Source: Adhaeribacter aerolatus (GTDB lineage: Bacteria; Bacteroidota; Bacteroidia; Cytophagales; Hymenobacteraceae). Taken from it: a DNA stretch of 64,000 bases. Positions 15,543-25,025 of the stretch are shown here, piece by piece; the first letter of the stretch is position 1, and each line of letters opens with the position of its first letter. Both the position numbers and the translations under genes were made by a program. The notes below the pieces were generated by a model that was given only the letters and a program-made list of their open reading frames with translations, made no database searches and was not told the DNA's origin. The DNA is taken from assembly GCF_007991635.1 (NCBI RefSeq), contig NZ_BJYS01000031.1, positions 1-64,000 on the forward strand, given 5' to 3'.

Positions 15543-18515
15543 ATGCACAAAAAAATTAACCGGTATTATTGGGGCGCATTTTTATCCTTAATCATGCTGT
15601 TATTAGCAGCACCTTTTGTCTTCGCCCAGACACCTATTACAGGTAAAGTTTCCGATGAGCAAGGCGGTGGCCTGCCCGGCGTTACGGTTTTGGTAAAAGG
15701 TACTTCTACCGGTACGGCTACCGATGCCGAAGGCAATTATTCGTTGAACGTGCCTAACGGTAGTGCCTCGCTGGTTTTTTCTTTTATTGGTTTCCAGACC
15801 AAAGAAGTGGCCATTAACAACCGCACCACCGTTAACGTAACACTCGCCACAGATGCCAAAGCTTTAGAAGAAGTGGTAGTGGTGGGTTACGGTACCATGA
15901 AAAAGAGCGATGTAACCGGCGCCATTACTTCGGTAAAAACCGAAGAGTTACTCGCTATTCCTTCCACCAATGCCCTTCGTTCGTTACAGGGTAAAGTTTC
16001 GGGGCTCGATGTAACCCAGAGTTCGGGGCAGCCGGGCGCCAACGTAAATATTGTTTTGCGGGGCAACCGGTCTTTACGCGCCGATAACCAGCCCCTGGTG
16101 CTGGTAGATGGTATCCAATACGGATCGTTTGTAGATATTAACCCCAGCGATATTGCTTCGGTAGAAGTTTTAAAAGATGTAGCCTCCACGGCCATTTATG
16201 GTACCCGGGGAGCCAACGGTGTTATTATCATTACCACCAAAAGAGGTAGTGCCGGCCGCACCAGCATTACTTTTAACTCTTATGTATCGAGCTACCAGAA
16301 GGGCAAATACCCGCGCATGATGAACGGCGACGAGTATGCCCAGTTGAAACGCGAAGCCTACCGCACCACCAACAACGGCGTTTACCGCGACGATAAAGAT
16401 ATTTTTCAGGTAACGGAGCTGGAATATTTACAGAACAAGCAGTTTGAGGACTGGCAAAGCTATATTTTCCACAACGGCTTGCTGCAAAACTACGAGCTGA
16501 ACCTGACCGGCGGCAACGAGAAAACTTCTTTCTCGGTGTCGGGTGGCTACCAGCGCGACCGGGGCTTACTGCTGGACGATATTTTCCGGCGGGTAAACGG
16601 TAAAGTAAGCGTCGATCACAAAATATCAAATGTTTTCAGGGTAGGCGTATCGGCTATTTACACGTTCAAAAACCAGGATAAGCGCGACAACCCGCTGAAC
16701 ATGGCCAACAAAATATTACCCATTGCCAAAGCTTTCGACGAAACCGGTAAATTAATCTTGAACCCGGCGCCGGGTTACAGCGCTCAGTTTAACCCGTTGG
16801 CCGACGAGCAACCTGGCGTTTTCGAAAACAATATTCTGGATAAGCGCCTTTTTTCTTCGGCTTACCTCGATGTACAACTGCACAAAGATTTATTATTTAA
16901 ATCTACGATTGGCCTCGATATCCGGGACTATCGGAACGGCTTTTACCGCGGCCACAACACCATTGCCAACGTAGGTCGTAATTCCAGATCCGGCGTTAAC
17001 ATCAGCAATACTTTTAATTACACCTGGGAAAACACCTTAAATTATAACAAAACTTTTGGCGAACACGCTTTTCAGGGATTATTAGGAACCAGTTCTATTG
17101 GTACCAACTACGAAGAATATGATGCTTCCGGCAACAACCAGGCCTCTCCTATTACTTCGTTTTACGACATTAATTCCAACACGGCTTCTAAAGCCATCGG
17201 CAGCCGCCTGCGCGAAACCCAGATTGCCTCTTTCTTCGGCCGTATCAATTATAAGTTTAAAGACCGTTATATTCTGCAAGGTTCGCTGCGGGCCGATGGT
17301 TCGTCGGTGTTAGCGAAAGGAAGCAAATGGGGCTATTTCCCATCGGCCTCTGTGGCGTGGCGTGTAATTGAAGAGCCGTTTATGAAAGATATTACCGCAC
17401 TGGATAACCTGAAACTGCGGGTTAGCTGGGGTAAATCCGGTAACAGCGCTATCGATCCGTACGCAACTTTAGGCGGTTTATCTTTATCGGCGTATGCTTT
17501 TGGTACCACGGCGGCTTACGGCTACTGGCCCAGCGTTATTCCTAACCCCAACCTTACCTGGGAAACAACGGCCACTTACAATGCCGGGGTAGATTTTGGA
17601 TTCCTAGGTAACCGGATTGCTGGTAGCGTTGATGCGTACCTGTCGCGTACTTCCGATTTATTGTTGCCTAGCCTCTTGCCGCCGGCCACCGGTTATTCCG
17701 AAATAATGGAAAATATTGGCCAAACCGAAAATAAAGGCGTGGAGCTTTCCTTAAATACGCAAAATATTACCGGCCCGGGCTTTAACTGGTCTACCGATTA
17801 TACCTTCCAGTTGAACCGCGAAAAAATTGTAGCTCTGAATAACGGCGTAACCCGCAACGAAGCCAACAGTTGGTTTGTTGGCTCGCCAACCCGGGTATTT
17901 TACGACTATAAAAAAATTGGTATCTGGCAATTAGGTGAAGAAGATGCGGCTACCGCTATGGGCGGGTACAAGCCCGGCGACGTAAAAGTGGCCGACTTAA
18001 ACAACAACGGCAAAATTGACCCCGCCGACCGGACTACTTTTTCGCGGGTACCTAAATATTCGTTCGGGTTTAACAACAACTTTTCGTACCGAAATTTTGA
18101 TTTAGGCGTGTTTGTGTACGGCCGCGTGGGGCAATTTATTAATTACGAGTACAATGCCGGCGGTTACAAACCGAGTGCCCTCGAAAACGGTTCCAATATT
18201 GATTACTGGACCCCCGAAAACCCCACCAACGCTTTTCCGCGGCCCAACAGCTCTTACTCTACCACCAATTATTTGTTCCAGTCAACGCTGGGTTATGTAG
18301 ATGGCTCTTTTGTGAAAATCCGGGATGTTTCGCTGGGTTATAATTTACCGGCGGCGCTGCTGAAAAGAGCCGGCGTGGGCAAAATACGGGTGTACAGCAC
18401 TTTGCAAAACTACTTTGTTTTCAGCAACATGAAAGATTACGATCCGGAACGCGGTGGTGATTTAAGTTTTCCGTTGCCGAAGCAAATAATATTTGGGGTT
18501 AATGTTGGCTTATAA
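15543..18515 (+). CDS. SusC/RagA-family TonB-linked outer-membrane transporter
   Basis: A 990-residue importer of oligosaccharides that pairs with SusD. Signal peptide 1-29 (ending FVFAQ); CarboxypepD-regulatory-like domain about 32-110 (GKVSDEQGGGLPGVTVLVKG); the SusC-type TonB-box region LEEVVVVGYGTMKKSDVTGA at about 107-126; plug with VLVDGIQYG and IEVLKD-like ASVEVLKDVASTAIYGTRGANGVI at 205-228; then a large barrel ending in IIFGVNVGL. SusD starts 51 bases downstream. No sigma/anti-sigma or hybrid two-component regulator is adjacent. The sugar specificity is not readable. Proximity to GH105 and the rhamnose genes suggests pectin oligosaccharides. Confidence 0.95.
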   Translation: MHKKINRYYWGAFLSLIMLLLAAPFVFAQTPITGKVSDEQGGGLPGVTVLVKGTSTGTATDAEGNYSLNVPNGSASLVFSFIGFQTKEVAINNRTTVNVTLATDAKALEEVVVVGYGTMKKSDVTGAITSVKTEELLAIPSTNALRSLQGKVSGLDVTQSSGQPGANVNIVLRGNRSLRADNQPLVLVDGIQYGSFVDINPSDIASVEVLKDVASTAIYGTRGANGVIIITTKRGSAGRTSITFNSYVSSYQKGKYPRMMNGDEYAQLKREAYRTTNNGVYRDDKDIFQVTELEYLQNKQFEDWQSYIFHNGLLQNYELNLTGGNEKTSFSVSGGYQRDRGLLLDDIFRRVNGKVSVDHKISNVFRVGVSAIYTFKNQDKRDNPLNMANKILPIAKAFDETGKLILNPAPGYSAQFNPLADEQPGVFENNILDKRLFSSAYLDVQLHKDLLFKSTIGLDIRDYRNGFYRGHNTIANVGRNSRSGVNISNTFNYTWENTLNYNKTFGEHAFQGLLGTSSIGTNYEEYDASGNNQASPITSFYDINSNTASKAIGSRLRETQIASFFGRINYKFKDRYILQGSLRADGSSVLAKGSKWGYFPSASVAWRVIEEPFMKDITALDNLKLRVSWGKSGNSAIDPYATLGGLSLSAYAFGTTAAYGYWPSVIPNPNLTWETTATYNAGVDFGFLGNRIAGSVDAYLSRTSDLLLPSLLPPATGYSEIMENIGQTENKGVELSLNTQNITGPGFNWSTDYTFQLNREKIVALNNGVTRNEANSWFVGSPTRVFYDYKKIGIWQLGEEDAATAMGGYKPGDVKVADLNNNGKIDPADRTTFSRVPKYSFGFNNNFSYRNFDLGVFVYGRVGQFINYEYNAGGYKPSALENGSNIDYWTPENPTNAFPRPNSSYSTTNYLFQSTLGYVDGSFVKIRDVSLGYNLPAALLKRAGVGKIRVYSTLQNYFVFSNMKDYDPERGGDLSFPLPKQIIFGVNVGL

Positions 18516-18566
18516 TAAGCCGCATATTCCCCTGTTTATTACCTATTAATTTTAATCAGAAATAAA

Positions 18567-20249
18567 ATGAAAAATAAAATATTAGCTTTAATGCTGGCGG
18601 TAGCAAGCTTAGGTTTAACTTCCTGTGAAGATTATCTGGCGGAAGAAAACAAAAGCGGTTTAACCCAGGACCCTTATTTTAATACCGAATTAGGCATTAC
18701 CAGCGCCGTAAATGCATGCTATTCCGGCACCCGCCTGTGGTACGGCAAAGAACATGGCTTTGGCTTAACCGAATCCGGCACCGACCTGTTTTTGCGCGGG
18801 GGCGATAACAAAGCCAACCAGATTTCCGATTATTCCGTGGATTTAAACGGGGCCCAGCCGAATGTAAAAGATTACTGGGGCCATTTGTACAAAGCCCTGA
18901 ATACCACCAACACGGCTTTATCCTTGCTGCCCAGCAATATATTAAGCGAAAGCCAGAATAAACAATACGAAGGCGAAGTGAGATTTTTGCGGGCTTTGTA
19001 TTTATCGCTGATAACCGAAACCTGGGGCGATGCGGTTTTATACACCGAGCCAACCGTAGGGGCCGTAACCACCGCCCAGCGAACACCGTCCGAAGAATTT
19101 TACAAAACCATATTCGCTGATTTAGATGTGGCCATTGCCAATTTAGCCGCTAAAAAATCGACGGATGGTCGGATTACGCAGGATGTGGTCAAAGCTTTTA
19201 AAGCGCGCATGTGCCTGACCCGCGCCAGCGAAACCAAAAATGCTGCCCTTTACGCCGAAGCTGCCACCTTGGCCAAAGATTTAATTAACAGCGGCCGTTA
19301 CACCTTGTTTAGCGATTACGCCTCGTTGTGGGACATGAAAAACAGCGAAGGCGGTACTAATTCCGAAGTGGTGTACTACGTAAATTACACCAACGACGAT
19401 ACCATGAACGGTGATTACGATGCCACCGCCGGCAAAGGCAATAACGGTCATTTGTTTTATATTATGGTGTACGACAAGCAGCCCGGTATGGAACGTTCGA
19501 TTGCCTACGGCCGCCCTTACCAGCGATTTATGCCTACTTTGCATTTGCTGGATTTATACAACGAAAAAGCCGATCAGCGGTATAACGGCAGCTTCCAGAC
19601 CGCCTGGATTGCTAATATTCCGAACCTGAAAGATGGCGCGGTTAACGGCTATCCGCAGATGAGCGTGGGCGATACATCCATGGTATTTTACAAAAATGCC
19701 GCGACCGCCAGCCAAACTGCCCGGGCCGCCGGCCGCTACAAAATATTCGACCGGAATTTGATGTACCGGGCCGATGGTTCGCCGTTGCTGCGGTCGCAGT
19801 TTATTCAGTTAAAGAAATTCATGGACCCTACCCGCCTGACGGCTAACCAGGAATGGAGTGCGCGCGATGCTTTTGTAATTAGGTTAGCAGAACTTTACCT
19901 GATTGCCGCCGAAGCCCAGATGCAAACCAACCCGGCCGAAGCCGTACAGCTCATCAATACTTTACGTACCAAACGCGCCATTGCCGGCAAAGAAGCGGAA
20001 ATGAGAATTACCACCGCCGACCTGAACCTGGATTTTATACTGGATGAACGGGCGCGGGAGTTTGCCGGCGAACAAATGCGGTGGTACGATCTGAAACGGA
20101 CTGGCAAACTGGTAGAATACGTGCAGAAATATAACCCGGATGCCAAAAACAATATCAAGGCTTTCCATACCGTACGCCCCATTCCGCAGGTACAACTAGA
20201 TGCGATTACCAACAAAGCCGAGTTTACCCAGAATCCTGGTTATAATTAA
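18567..20249 (+). CDS. SusD/RagB-family nutrient-binding lipoprotein
   Basis: A 560-residue surface lipoprotein (lipobox LGLTSC, Cys20) that caps the SusC channel. The SusD N-terminal phrase NKSGLTQDPYFNTELGITSAVNACYSG and TPR-like helices (WGHLYKALNTTNTALSLL, VRFLRALYLSLITETWGD) are present. The C-terminal RagB signature also appears: LAELYLIAAEAQMQTNPAEAVQLINTLRTKRA and LDERAREFAGEQMRWYDLKRTGKL (about 435-515). The length is typical. It is the second gene of the susCD operon, which ends in a strong hairpin 25 bases later. Confidence 0.95.
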   Translation: MKNKILALMLAVASLGLTSCEDYLAEENKSGLTQDPYFNTELGITSAVNACYSGTRLWYGKEHGFGLTESGTDLFLRGGDNKANQISDYSVDLNGAQPNVKDYWGHLYKALNTTNTALSLLPSNILSESQNKQYEGEVRFLRALYLSLITETWGDAVLYTEPTVGAVTTAQRTPSEEFYKTIFADLDVAIANLAAKKSTDGRITQDVVKAFKARMCLTRASETKNAALYAEAATLAKDLINSGRYTLFSDYASLWDMKNSEGGTNSEVVYYVNYTNDDTMNGDYDATAGKGNNGHLFYIMVYDKQPGMERSIAYGRPYQRFMPTLHLLDLYNEKADQRYNGSFQTAWIANIPNLKDGAVNGYPQMSVGDTSMVFYKNAATASQTARAAGRYKIFDRNLMYRADGSPLLRSQFIQLKKFMDPTRLTANQEWSARDAFVIRLAELYLIAAEAQMQTNPAEAVQLINTLRTKRAIAGKEAEMRITTADLNLDFILDERAREFAGEQMRWYDLKRTGKLVEYVQKYNPDAKNNIKAFHTVRPIPQVQLDAITNKAEFTQNPGYN

Positions 20250-20273
20250 TCCTGACACCAATTAGGACCTAAA

Positions 20274-20310
20274 AAAACGCCTGCTGATTGTGTTCAGCAG
20301 GCGTTTTCTT
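20274..20310. terminator. Terminator of susCD
   Basis: A perfect 14-bp stem (AAAACGCCTGCTGA / TCAGCAGGCGTTTT) with a 6-base loop is followed by CTTTTGGTTTT. Flanking A- and T-runs make it usable in both directions. Confidence 0.85.
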
Positions 20311-20370
20311 TTGGTTTTATTAATTAATGTTATCAAAAGTTTAGCTAAGCGGCGACATCTAATTAAAAGC

Positions 20371-20427
20371 TGTTACTCAGGAGGAACCTTGTTAGCAGGT
20401 CACGAACAAGTTTCCTTCTGAATGACA
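20371..20427. repeat. Dispersed intergenic palindrome, copy
   Basis: Two inverted arms (CAGGAGGAACCTTGTT and AACAAGTTTCCTTCTGAATGACA) surround AGCAGGTCACG. It closely matches the best copy at 43582-43634 and partly matches copies at about 205 and 29502. Confidence 0.65.
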
Positions 20428-20506
20428 ATAATTTACCGCTATATAAGCTTCTTTTATTAGCTTCATTCAACCAGAACTTCGTTTTGCGTTACAGTAGCAA
20501 GTTTTA

Positions 20507-21907
20507 TTAACGGGTGGCAGCTTTTAGTTGCAAGGAGCTGTCGTTTATTTCAAAAGCTTCTTTTTTCAACAGATTAATTACTTCGGCACCGGCCAGCAGT
20601 ACGGGACCATAGCCGTGGGCCGCGTATACATTAATAGGGCGGTAATAATAAAAAGCCGGGTCGAAACCCATGCCGGTTCCTACGCAGGTTCCTTCTACCC
20701 CTCCGCTTTGGTTTACTTTCGTAGCCACGGCGTTCCAGGCCAGTAGCGTCATGGGGGCATAAGCTAGTTTATCTACGTAGCCTTGGTTAATGGCCCGCGC
20801 AATAGAATAAGCGTAAATGGCCGTAGCCGAAGTTTCGAGGTAAGTATCGTTGCGGTCGAGGAGCTGGTGCCAGAAACCAGTGCCATCCTGGTAAGCTGCT
20901 AACCCTTTTATATGCGCCTGCAGTTGTGCTAATACGCCTTGGTAACCCGGATGGTCTTTCGGCAGCACGTCCAATAACTCTACCATTGTCATAACGCCCC
21001 AGCCATTGGCCCGTGCCCAATGAAACTGCGGGTGTTCGTCCATGGCCTGAACCCAACCGTGCATATACACCCCTTTCTCTTTGTTAAACATGCGCTGCGA
21101 AAACTGCTGTACCTGCTTCACGGCATCGTCGTAATATTTCCGCTCGCCGGTGAGTTTGCCCATCTGGGCCAGCGCCGGCACGCTCATAAATAAATCGTCG
21201 AGCCAGAGGGTATTGGGTTGCGGCCGGTTGCGGGCCAGCGTACCATCGGGTAAGCGAAATTCTTTGTTGCTGATATAGTTAATATAATTATCAATCACCG
21301 GCCGTAAATCGGCTTTTAAACCAGACCGCGAAGCTTTGATCATAGCAGCACAAACGGCTCCGGCATCGTCGAGGGCGTCCGGGGTCAGCACCGATTTAAT
21401 GGGCGAAGGTGCCTGGGGATTAGTTTTCAGTTGGGCCAGGTAATGGGGCGCCAAATCGGCTATTAGTTTCAGGCGTTTGTTGGTGTATTCGGTAAAGCGC
21501 TTATCGCCGGTAGCTTCGCCGGCCAGCAGCATACCCGCATACGTTACACCCCATTCGTAACTCGTCAGCCGGAAATCGCCCGGCGCAAAAATAGCATCAG
21601 CGTTTAGCTTTTTAAAATCTATTATTTCGGCTTTGGTTTTGCTGTTTATTACTTTGGCGGGCGTGACCGCTTCCAAATAGGTATACACCCGGTTCAGCAC
21701 TTTGGTCACTTCCTCTACCGCCGGTTTGCCGTAGGGTGTAGGGTATTCGGGTTGAAGCAAGTGCAGCGGGGTGGTTATATCGTTGGCCTTAGCCGGCTTG
21801 GTTTGAGCCATTGCCGGTAAGCTCGCACTCAACAATAAGCCCATGGTTAGTACTTTTAATTTATTCCCCAAATATTCTTTTTTAGTCACGATGGCTATTT
21901 CTCGCAT
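20507..21907 (-). CDS. Unsaturated rhamnogalacturonyl hydrolase, GH105
   Basis: GH105/GH88-type enzymes remove the unsaturated uronic acid left at the non-reducing end of oligosaccharides by pectate, rhamnogalacturonan or ulvan lyases. ATG at 21907 is preferred over the upstream TTG (21922). The protein of about 466 residues starts with a signal peptide ending in LPAMAQ. The (alpha/alpha)6-barrel motifs of YteR-like enzymes are visible: RPQPNTLWLDDLFMSVPALA (catalytic Asp region, about 230-250), HPQFHWARANGWGVMTMVELLDVLP (about 305-330) and GTGFWHQLLDRNDTYLETSATA (about 355-377). It is a single gene, convergent with susCD. Substrate (RG-I or other) cannot be fixed from sequence. Confidence 0.9.
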   Translation of the reverse strand: MREIAIVTKKEYLGNKLKVLTMGLLLSASLPAMAQTKPAKANDITTPLHLLQPEYPTPYGKPAVEEVTKVLNRVYTYLEAVTPAKVINSKTKAEIIDFKKLNADAIFAPGDFRLTSYEWGVTYAGMLLAGEATGDKRFTEYTNKRLKLIADLAPHYLAQLKTNPQAPSPIKSVLTPDALDDAGAVCAAMIKASRSGLKADLRPVIDNYINYISNKEFRLPDGTLARNRPQPNTLWLDDLFMSVPALAQMGKLTGERKYYDDAVKQVQQFSQRMFNKEKGVYMHGWVQAMDEHPQFHWARANGWGVMTMVELLDVLPKDHPGYQGVLAQLQAHIKGLAAYQDGTGFWHQLLDRNDTYLETSATAIYAYSIARAINQGYVDKLAYAPMTLLAWNAVATKVNQSGGVEGTCVGTGMGFDPAFYYYRPINVYAAHGYGPVLLAGAEVINLLKKEAFEINDSSLQLKAATR

Positions 21908-22042
21908 AGGCTTTTCCGGCAAATTGTTTTGGTTATAATACTTACTTAAACAATATTAAAGATAGCTTGTCAGAAATAAGAAATTATCCTGTTGTGTCAT
22001 GCTGAGAGCAGCTATTTTTTATAACCTTCACCGGGCCGCACG

Positions 22043-22552
22043 TTAAATATTACGGAAATTATAATCCCGGACTTTGTGCCAAGGCCCGCCGCGGTATTCC
22101 CACAAACTTAACCCAACTCCTTTTGCAGTGAATGGGCTGAATGCGGCCGCAAGCTCTTCGTATAATTGATTAGCAGTTTCGACTTCCACTTTGTTCTGGA
22201 TGGTAATGTGCGGACGAAAACCTTGCCTGTTTTGTGGGGTAAGCCACGGCTGCCATTGCTGCTTCAAATATTCCTGCAAAGCCGTTAAAGCCGGACTCTG
22301 CATTTTATAAGCGACGCCCCGTCCCAATTTTATTACTGCCGATACTTCCAGCGAAATAATAGATTGCCTAACTGCTACCTCCTCCAGCAAACCGGATACC
22401 GCCGGGGTATTAGGCAGATGATGAAACAGGGTTAAATGCGCGTCCAGGTAATTTATATTTGCCGGAAAATGCGCTTGGCGTAAGGCGTTGAAATAAGCGA
22501 AAGCCGGCTCATCTAGTTGTAAAGTCAAAATTAAGGGTGGTTGTTCGGCCAT
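22043..22552 (-). CDS. 2'-5' RNA ligase / cyclic phosphodiesterase family protein
   Basis: A 169-residue cytoplasmic member of the 2H phosphoesterase superfamily (LigT/ThpR-like). Both H-x-T motifs are present: HLTLFHHLP (about residues 40-48) and PHITIQNKV (about 114-122). They form the active site that hydrolyses 2',3'-cyclic phosphodiesters or, in reverse, ligates RNA halves. The length is standard. It stands alone between GH105 and the serpin and has no visible link to the sugar genes. Confidence 0.85.
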   Translation of the reverse strand: MAEQPPLILTLQLDEPAFAYFNALRQAHFPANINYLDAHLTLFHHLPNTPAVSGLLEEVAVRQSIISLEVSAVIKLGRGVAYKMQSPALTALQEYLKQQWQPWLTPQNRQGFRPHITIQNKVEVETANQLYEELAAAFSPFTAKGVGLSLWEYRGGPWHKVRDYNFRNI

Positions 22553-22830
22553 GCCCGTTTCTACGCACTTTACTGCGTTAAGATAAAGTACAGCTTATTT
22601 CCAGACCTTATCTAAAGGAAATATCCGGAAATTTGGCTTCGGGTTTATTATTGGAGGAACACAGAACTTAAAGGACAGCGGGTAATTCAGGTGAAAAGGA
22701 AATAATTTAAGCCGGTAGTTAACGTATTAAATGCAACTACTTGCTCTCATTCAGGGTCATGATTTTGAACGCGGATAACCCGAAAATTATTCCGGGCCGC
22801 TTAAAAGGAGTATTTTATTATTAAAAGACC

Positions 22831-24069
22831 ATGAAAAATACCACCCTCAAAACTGCATTATTAGGTATGACAGCAGCATTTTTGTTTCTTTCCTGCCAGA
22901 AAGATTTAACCAACAGCCCAAAATATAACACGACTGACTTGCGACCTTTAACGGCCCAGGAAGCAAAAACTGTTAGTAGTTCTAACGATTTTGCGTTCCG
23001 GCTTTTGCAAAAGCTGCAGCCGCAACAGCCAAACCAGAACCTGTTTGTTTCGCCTTTGAGCATATCATCGGCCCTGACGATGGCCCTGAACGGTGCCGAC
23101 GGCACCACCAAAGAAGCCATGCAGCAAACCTTGGGATTTGCGCTCCAAACCGACAAAGAAATTAATCAATCGTTTAAGAGCCTGCAGGATCTGTTGACTG
23201 GTTTAGATAACCAGGTTAACTTTACTACAGCCAATTCCATCTGGTATGCCCAGCAATACGAATTACAGGCTCCTTTTGTGCAGCAAAACCAAACCTACTT
23301 CAATGCTACGGTACAAAAGCTAAATTTCAGTTCGCCCACGGCTAAAAACACGATTAACGATTGGGTAAAGGAAAAGACCCAGGGTAAAATTCCCGACATC
23401 GTGCAGGAAATCAGGCCCGACCATGTGCTGTTTCTGGTGAATGCCCTTTATTTTAAAGGCACTTGGACTTACCCGTTCGATAAAAAGTTAACCCAAAAAG
23501 CGCCGTTCCGCCAGGAAGATGGCAGCACCGCCCAGGTAGATTTCATGACCCTGAAAAATGGCGAATACCTCTATTTTAACGATGCCAGCAAGCAAGTAAT
23601 TGATTTACCTTACGGCAACCGGCAGTTCAGTATGACCATAATTGTACCCAATGGGCAGGAAACGGTAAGCAACTTAACCCGGCAACTAAATGCCGACCAG
23701 TTAGCCACCTGGCTGGGCAAAGCCAATACCACCAAATTAGACCTGCGCCTACCTAAGTTTAAGCTGGAATATAAAAAAGAGCTTAAGGAAACGCTGAAAC
23801 AATTGGGTATGGGAGAAGCTTTTTCTAACCAGGCCAACTTCAGCCGGATGGTGGCCGGCAGTACTGGTGGTTTAGCCATTAGTGAAGTGATGCACAAAAC
23901 GTTTGTGGAAGTTAACGAAGAAGGTACCGAAGCCGCAGCGGCTACTTCGGTTGGGGTGGTATTAACCTCCTTGCCCCCCACTATTCAGGTAGATCGTCCT
24001 TTTATATTTCTTATCCGCGAGAAATCTTCCAACGCCATCTTATTTATTGGCCAGTTAATGAACCCCTGA
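22831..24069 (+). CDS. Serpin-family protease inhibitor lipoprotein
   Basis: A 412-residue complete serpin fold exposed by lipoprotein export (lipobox LFLSC, Cys about 20). Serpin signatures seen: NLFVSPLSISSALTMALNGADGTTKEAM (about 72-97), VNALYFKGTWTYPFD (about 207-220), the hinge EGTEAAAATS (about 369-378) and the C-terminal DRPFIFLIREKSSNAILFIGQL. The alanine-rich hinge means it should be a working inhibitor. Counting from the hinge places the scissile bond near LTSLP, with a predicted P1-P1' of Thr-Ser. That suggests an elastase- or subtilisin-like target, not trypsin. Serpins are unusual but known in Bacteroidota. The gene is flanked by hairpins and is transcribed alone. Confidence 0.9.
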   Translation: MKNTTLKTALLGMTAAFLFLSCQKDLTNSPKYNTTDLRPLTAQEAKTVSSSNDFAFRLLQKLQPQQPNQNLFVSPLSISSALTMALNGADGTTKEAMQQTLGFALQTDKEINQSFKSLQDLLTGLDNQVNFTTANSIWYAQQYELQAPFVQQNQTYFNATVQKLNFSSPTAKNTINDWVKEKTQGKIPDIVQEIRPDHVLFLVNALYFKGTWTYPFDKKLTQKAPFRQEDGSTAQVDFMTLKNGEYLYFNDASKQVIDLPYGNRQFSMTIIVPNGQETVSNLTRQLNADQLATWLGKANTTKLDLRLPKFKLEYKKELKETLKQLGMGEAFSNQANFSRMVAGSTGGLAISEVMHKTFVEVNEEGTEAAAATSVGVVLTSLPPTIQVDRPFIFLIREKSSNAILFIGQLMNP

Positions 24070-24091
24070 TAAAGCAGAACAGATTAATTTA

Positions 24092-24138
24092 AACCCAAAG
24101 CGCCTGCTCTATAAATACTGGCGCAGGCGCTTTGGGTT
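24092..24138. terminator. Hairpin after the serpin gene
   Basis: A perfect 16-bp stem (AACCCAAAGCGCCTGC / GCAGGCGCTTTGGGTT) with a 15-nt loop sits 22 bases after the serpin stop. There is no long T-run, so termination efficiency is uncertain. Confidence 0.55.
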
Positions 24139-24255
24139 CAAGACGAAATCTTTTGCTATTCCGCTGCGGTTTAACTCTAGAAAATATGCTGGAACTATCG
24201 GCCCTAAAATATTTTGAACCATCTTCCAGCAGAACTATGGTTATACCGGTTGCAC

Positions 24256-24288
24256 AAACCTCACAGGCCTTAAAGACCTGTGAGGTTT
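24256..24288. repeat. ACCTCACAGG-type intergenic palindrome
   Basis: AAACCTCACAGG and CCTGTGAGGTTT form a perfect 12-bp inverted repeat around CCTTAAAGA-like spacer sequence. I recall palindromes of this type as frequent in Bacteroidota intergenic regions. A partial relative lies near 15065. Confidence 0.5.
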
Positions 24289-24364
24289 AATTAATGGCAG
24301 CTAGTTTATACTATCTGGCATTATTCCTTTAATATTTTAAACTTGGTTGTGGCTGCCTGGCTCT

Positions 24365-25015
24365 TTAATTAGGCGCCACGCAGGCGGCTACCTCCTGAAC
24401 AATTTGACTATACAGTTCTTTTAATTCATCCCACCGATCGTGCTTAATTAATTCGGCCGGAAACAGGCCACTGCCAATACCAACGCCCTGCGCACCCGCT
24501 TTAAAATATTCCCGGAAATTCTGCAGGTTAATGCCGCCGGTCGGTAACAGTTTCAGGTAATTGAGTGGGGCCAGCAGCTCTTTTATAAACTCGGGTCCTA
24601 ACTTAGACGCCGGAAAAACTTTCACCATACTGGCTCCTAACCGCCAAGCTTTAAATATTTCGGTAGGTGTATAGGCACCCGGGAAGACCGGAATATGCGC
24701 CGCCACACACGCCCGGATAACTGCTTCGTCGAGAATGGGCGTTACAATAAAGCTGGCACCGGCCTTCAGCGCTTTGTCTAAATCCTGCAAATCGCAAACC
24801 GTACCGGCTCCAATATTTAAGCGGTCGCCGTAATCTTGCGCTAGCCGGGTAATGGTTTCAGCGGCACCCGCCGAATTCATGGTTATTTCCAAAGTAGTTA
24901 AGCCGGCCGAGGCATAACAATCTGCCAAAGCTTCGGTTTGATGGGGTGGCATGTTGCGCATAATGCCTATTACCGGCACTTTATGGAAGTGGTCCCAGGA
25001 AAAATTCTGACTCAT
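24365..25015 (-). CDS. KDPG/KDPGal aldolase (Eda/DgoA family)
   Basis: A 216-residue class I aldolase that splits 2-keto-3-deoxy-6-phospho-gluconate (or -galactonate) into pyruvate and glyceraldehyde-3-phosphate. The Schiff-base lysine is Lys132 in MVKVFPASKLG; Glu43 in TLEITMNSAG is the general base. The phosphate-binding end LLPTGGINLQN is at about 157-167. It starts 10 bases after the DgoK-type kinase gene, so the two are co-transcribed and make a kinase-aldolase pair for a 2-keto-3-deoxy sugar acid. In this pectin context galacturonate-derived 2-keto-3-deoxygluconate is a plausible substrate, although the kinase family suggests the galactonate form. Confidence 0.9.
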   Translation of the reverse strand: MSQNFSWDHFHKVPVIGIMRNMPPHQTEALADCYASAGLTTLEITMNSAGAAETITRLAQDYGDRLNIGAGTVCDLQDLDKALKAGASFIVTPILDEAVIRACVAAHIPVFPGAYTPTEIFKAWRLGASMVKVFPASKLGPEFIKELLAPLNYLKLLPTGGINLQNFREYFKAGAQGVGIGSGLFPAELIKHDRWDELKELYSQIVQEVAACVAPN

Positions 25016-25025
25016 CTTTTTCTGT

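Noticed and set aside
15543-20249. Hybrid two-component or ECF sigma regulator for the first susCD pair
   Set aside because: No such gene is adjacent on either side; the upstream gene is the PepSY protein and the downstream one is GH105.
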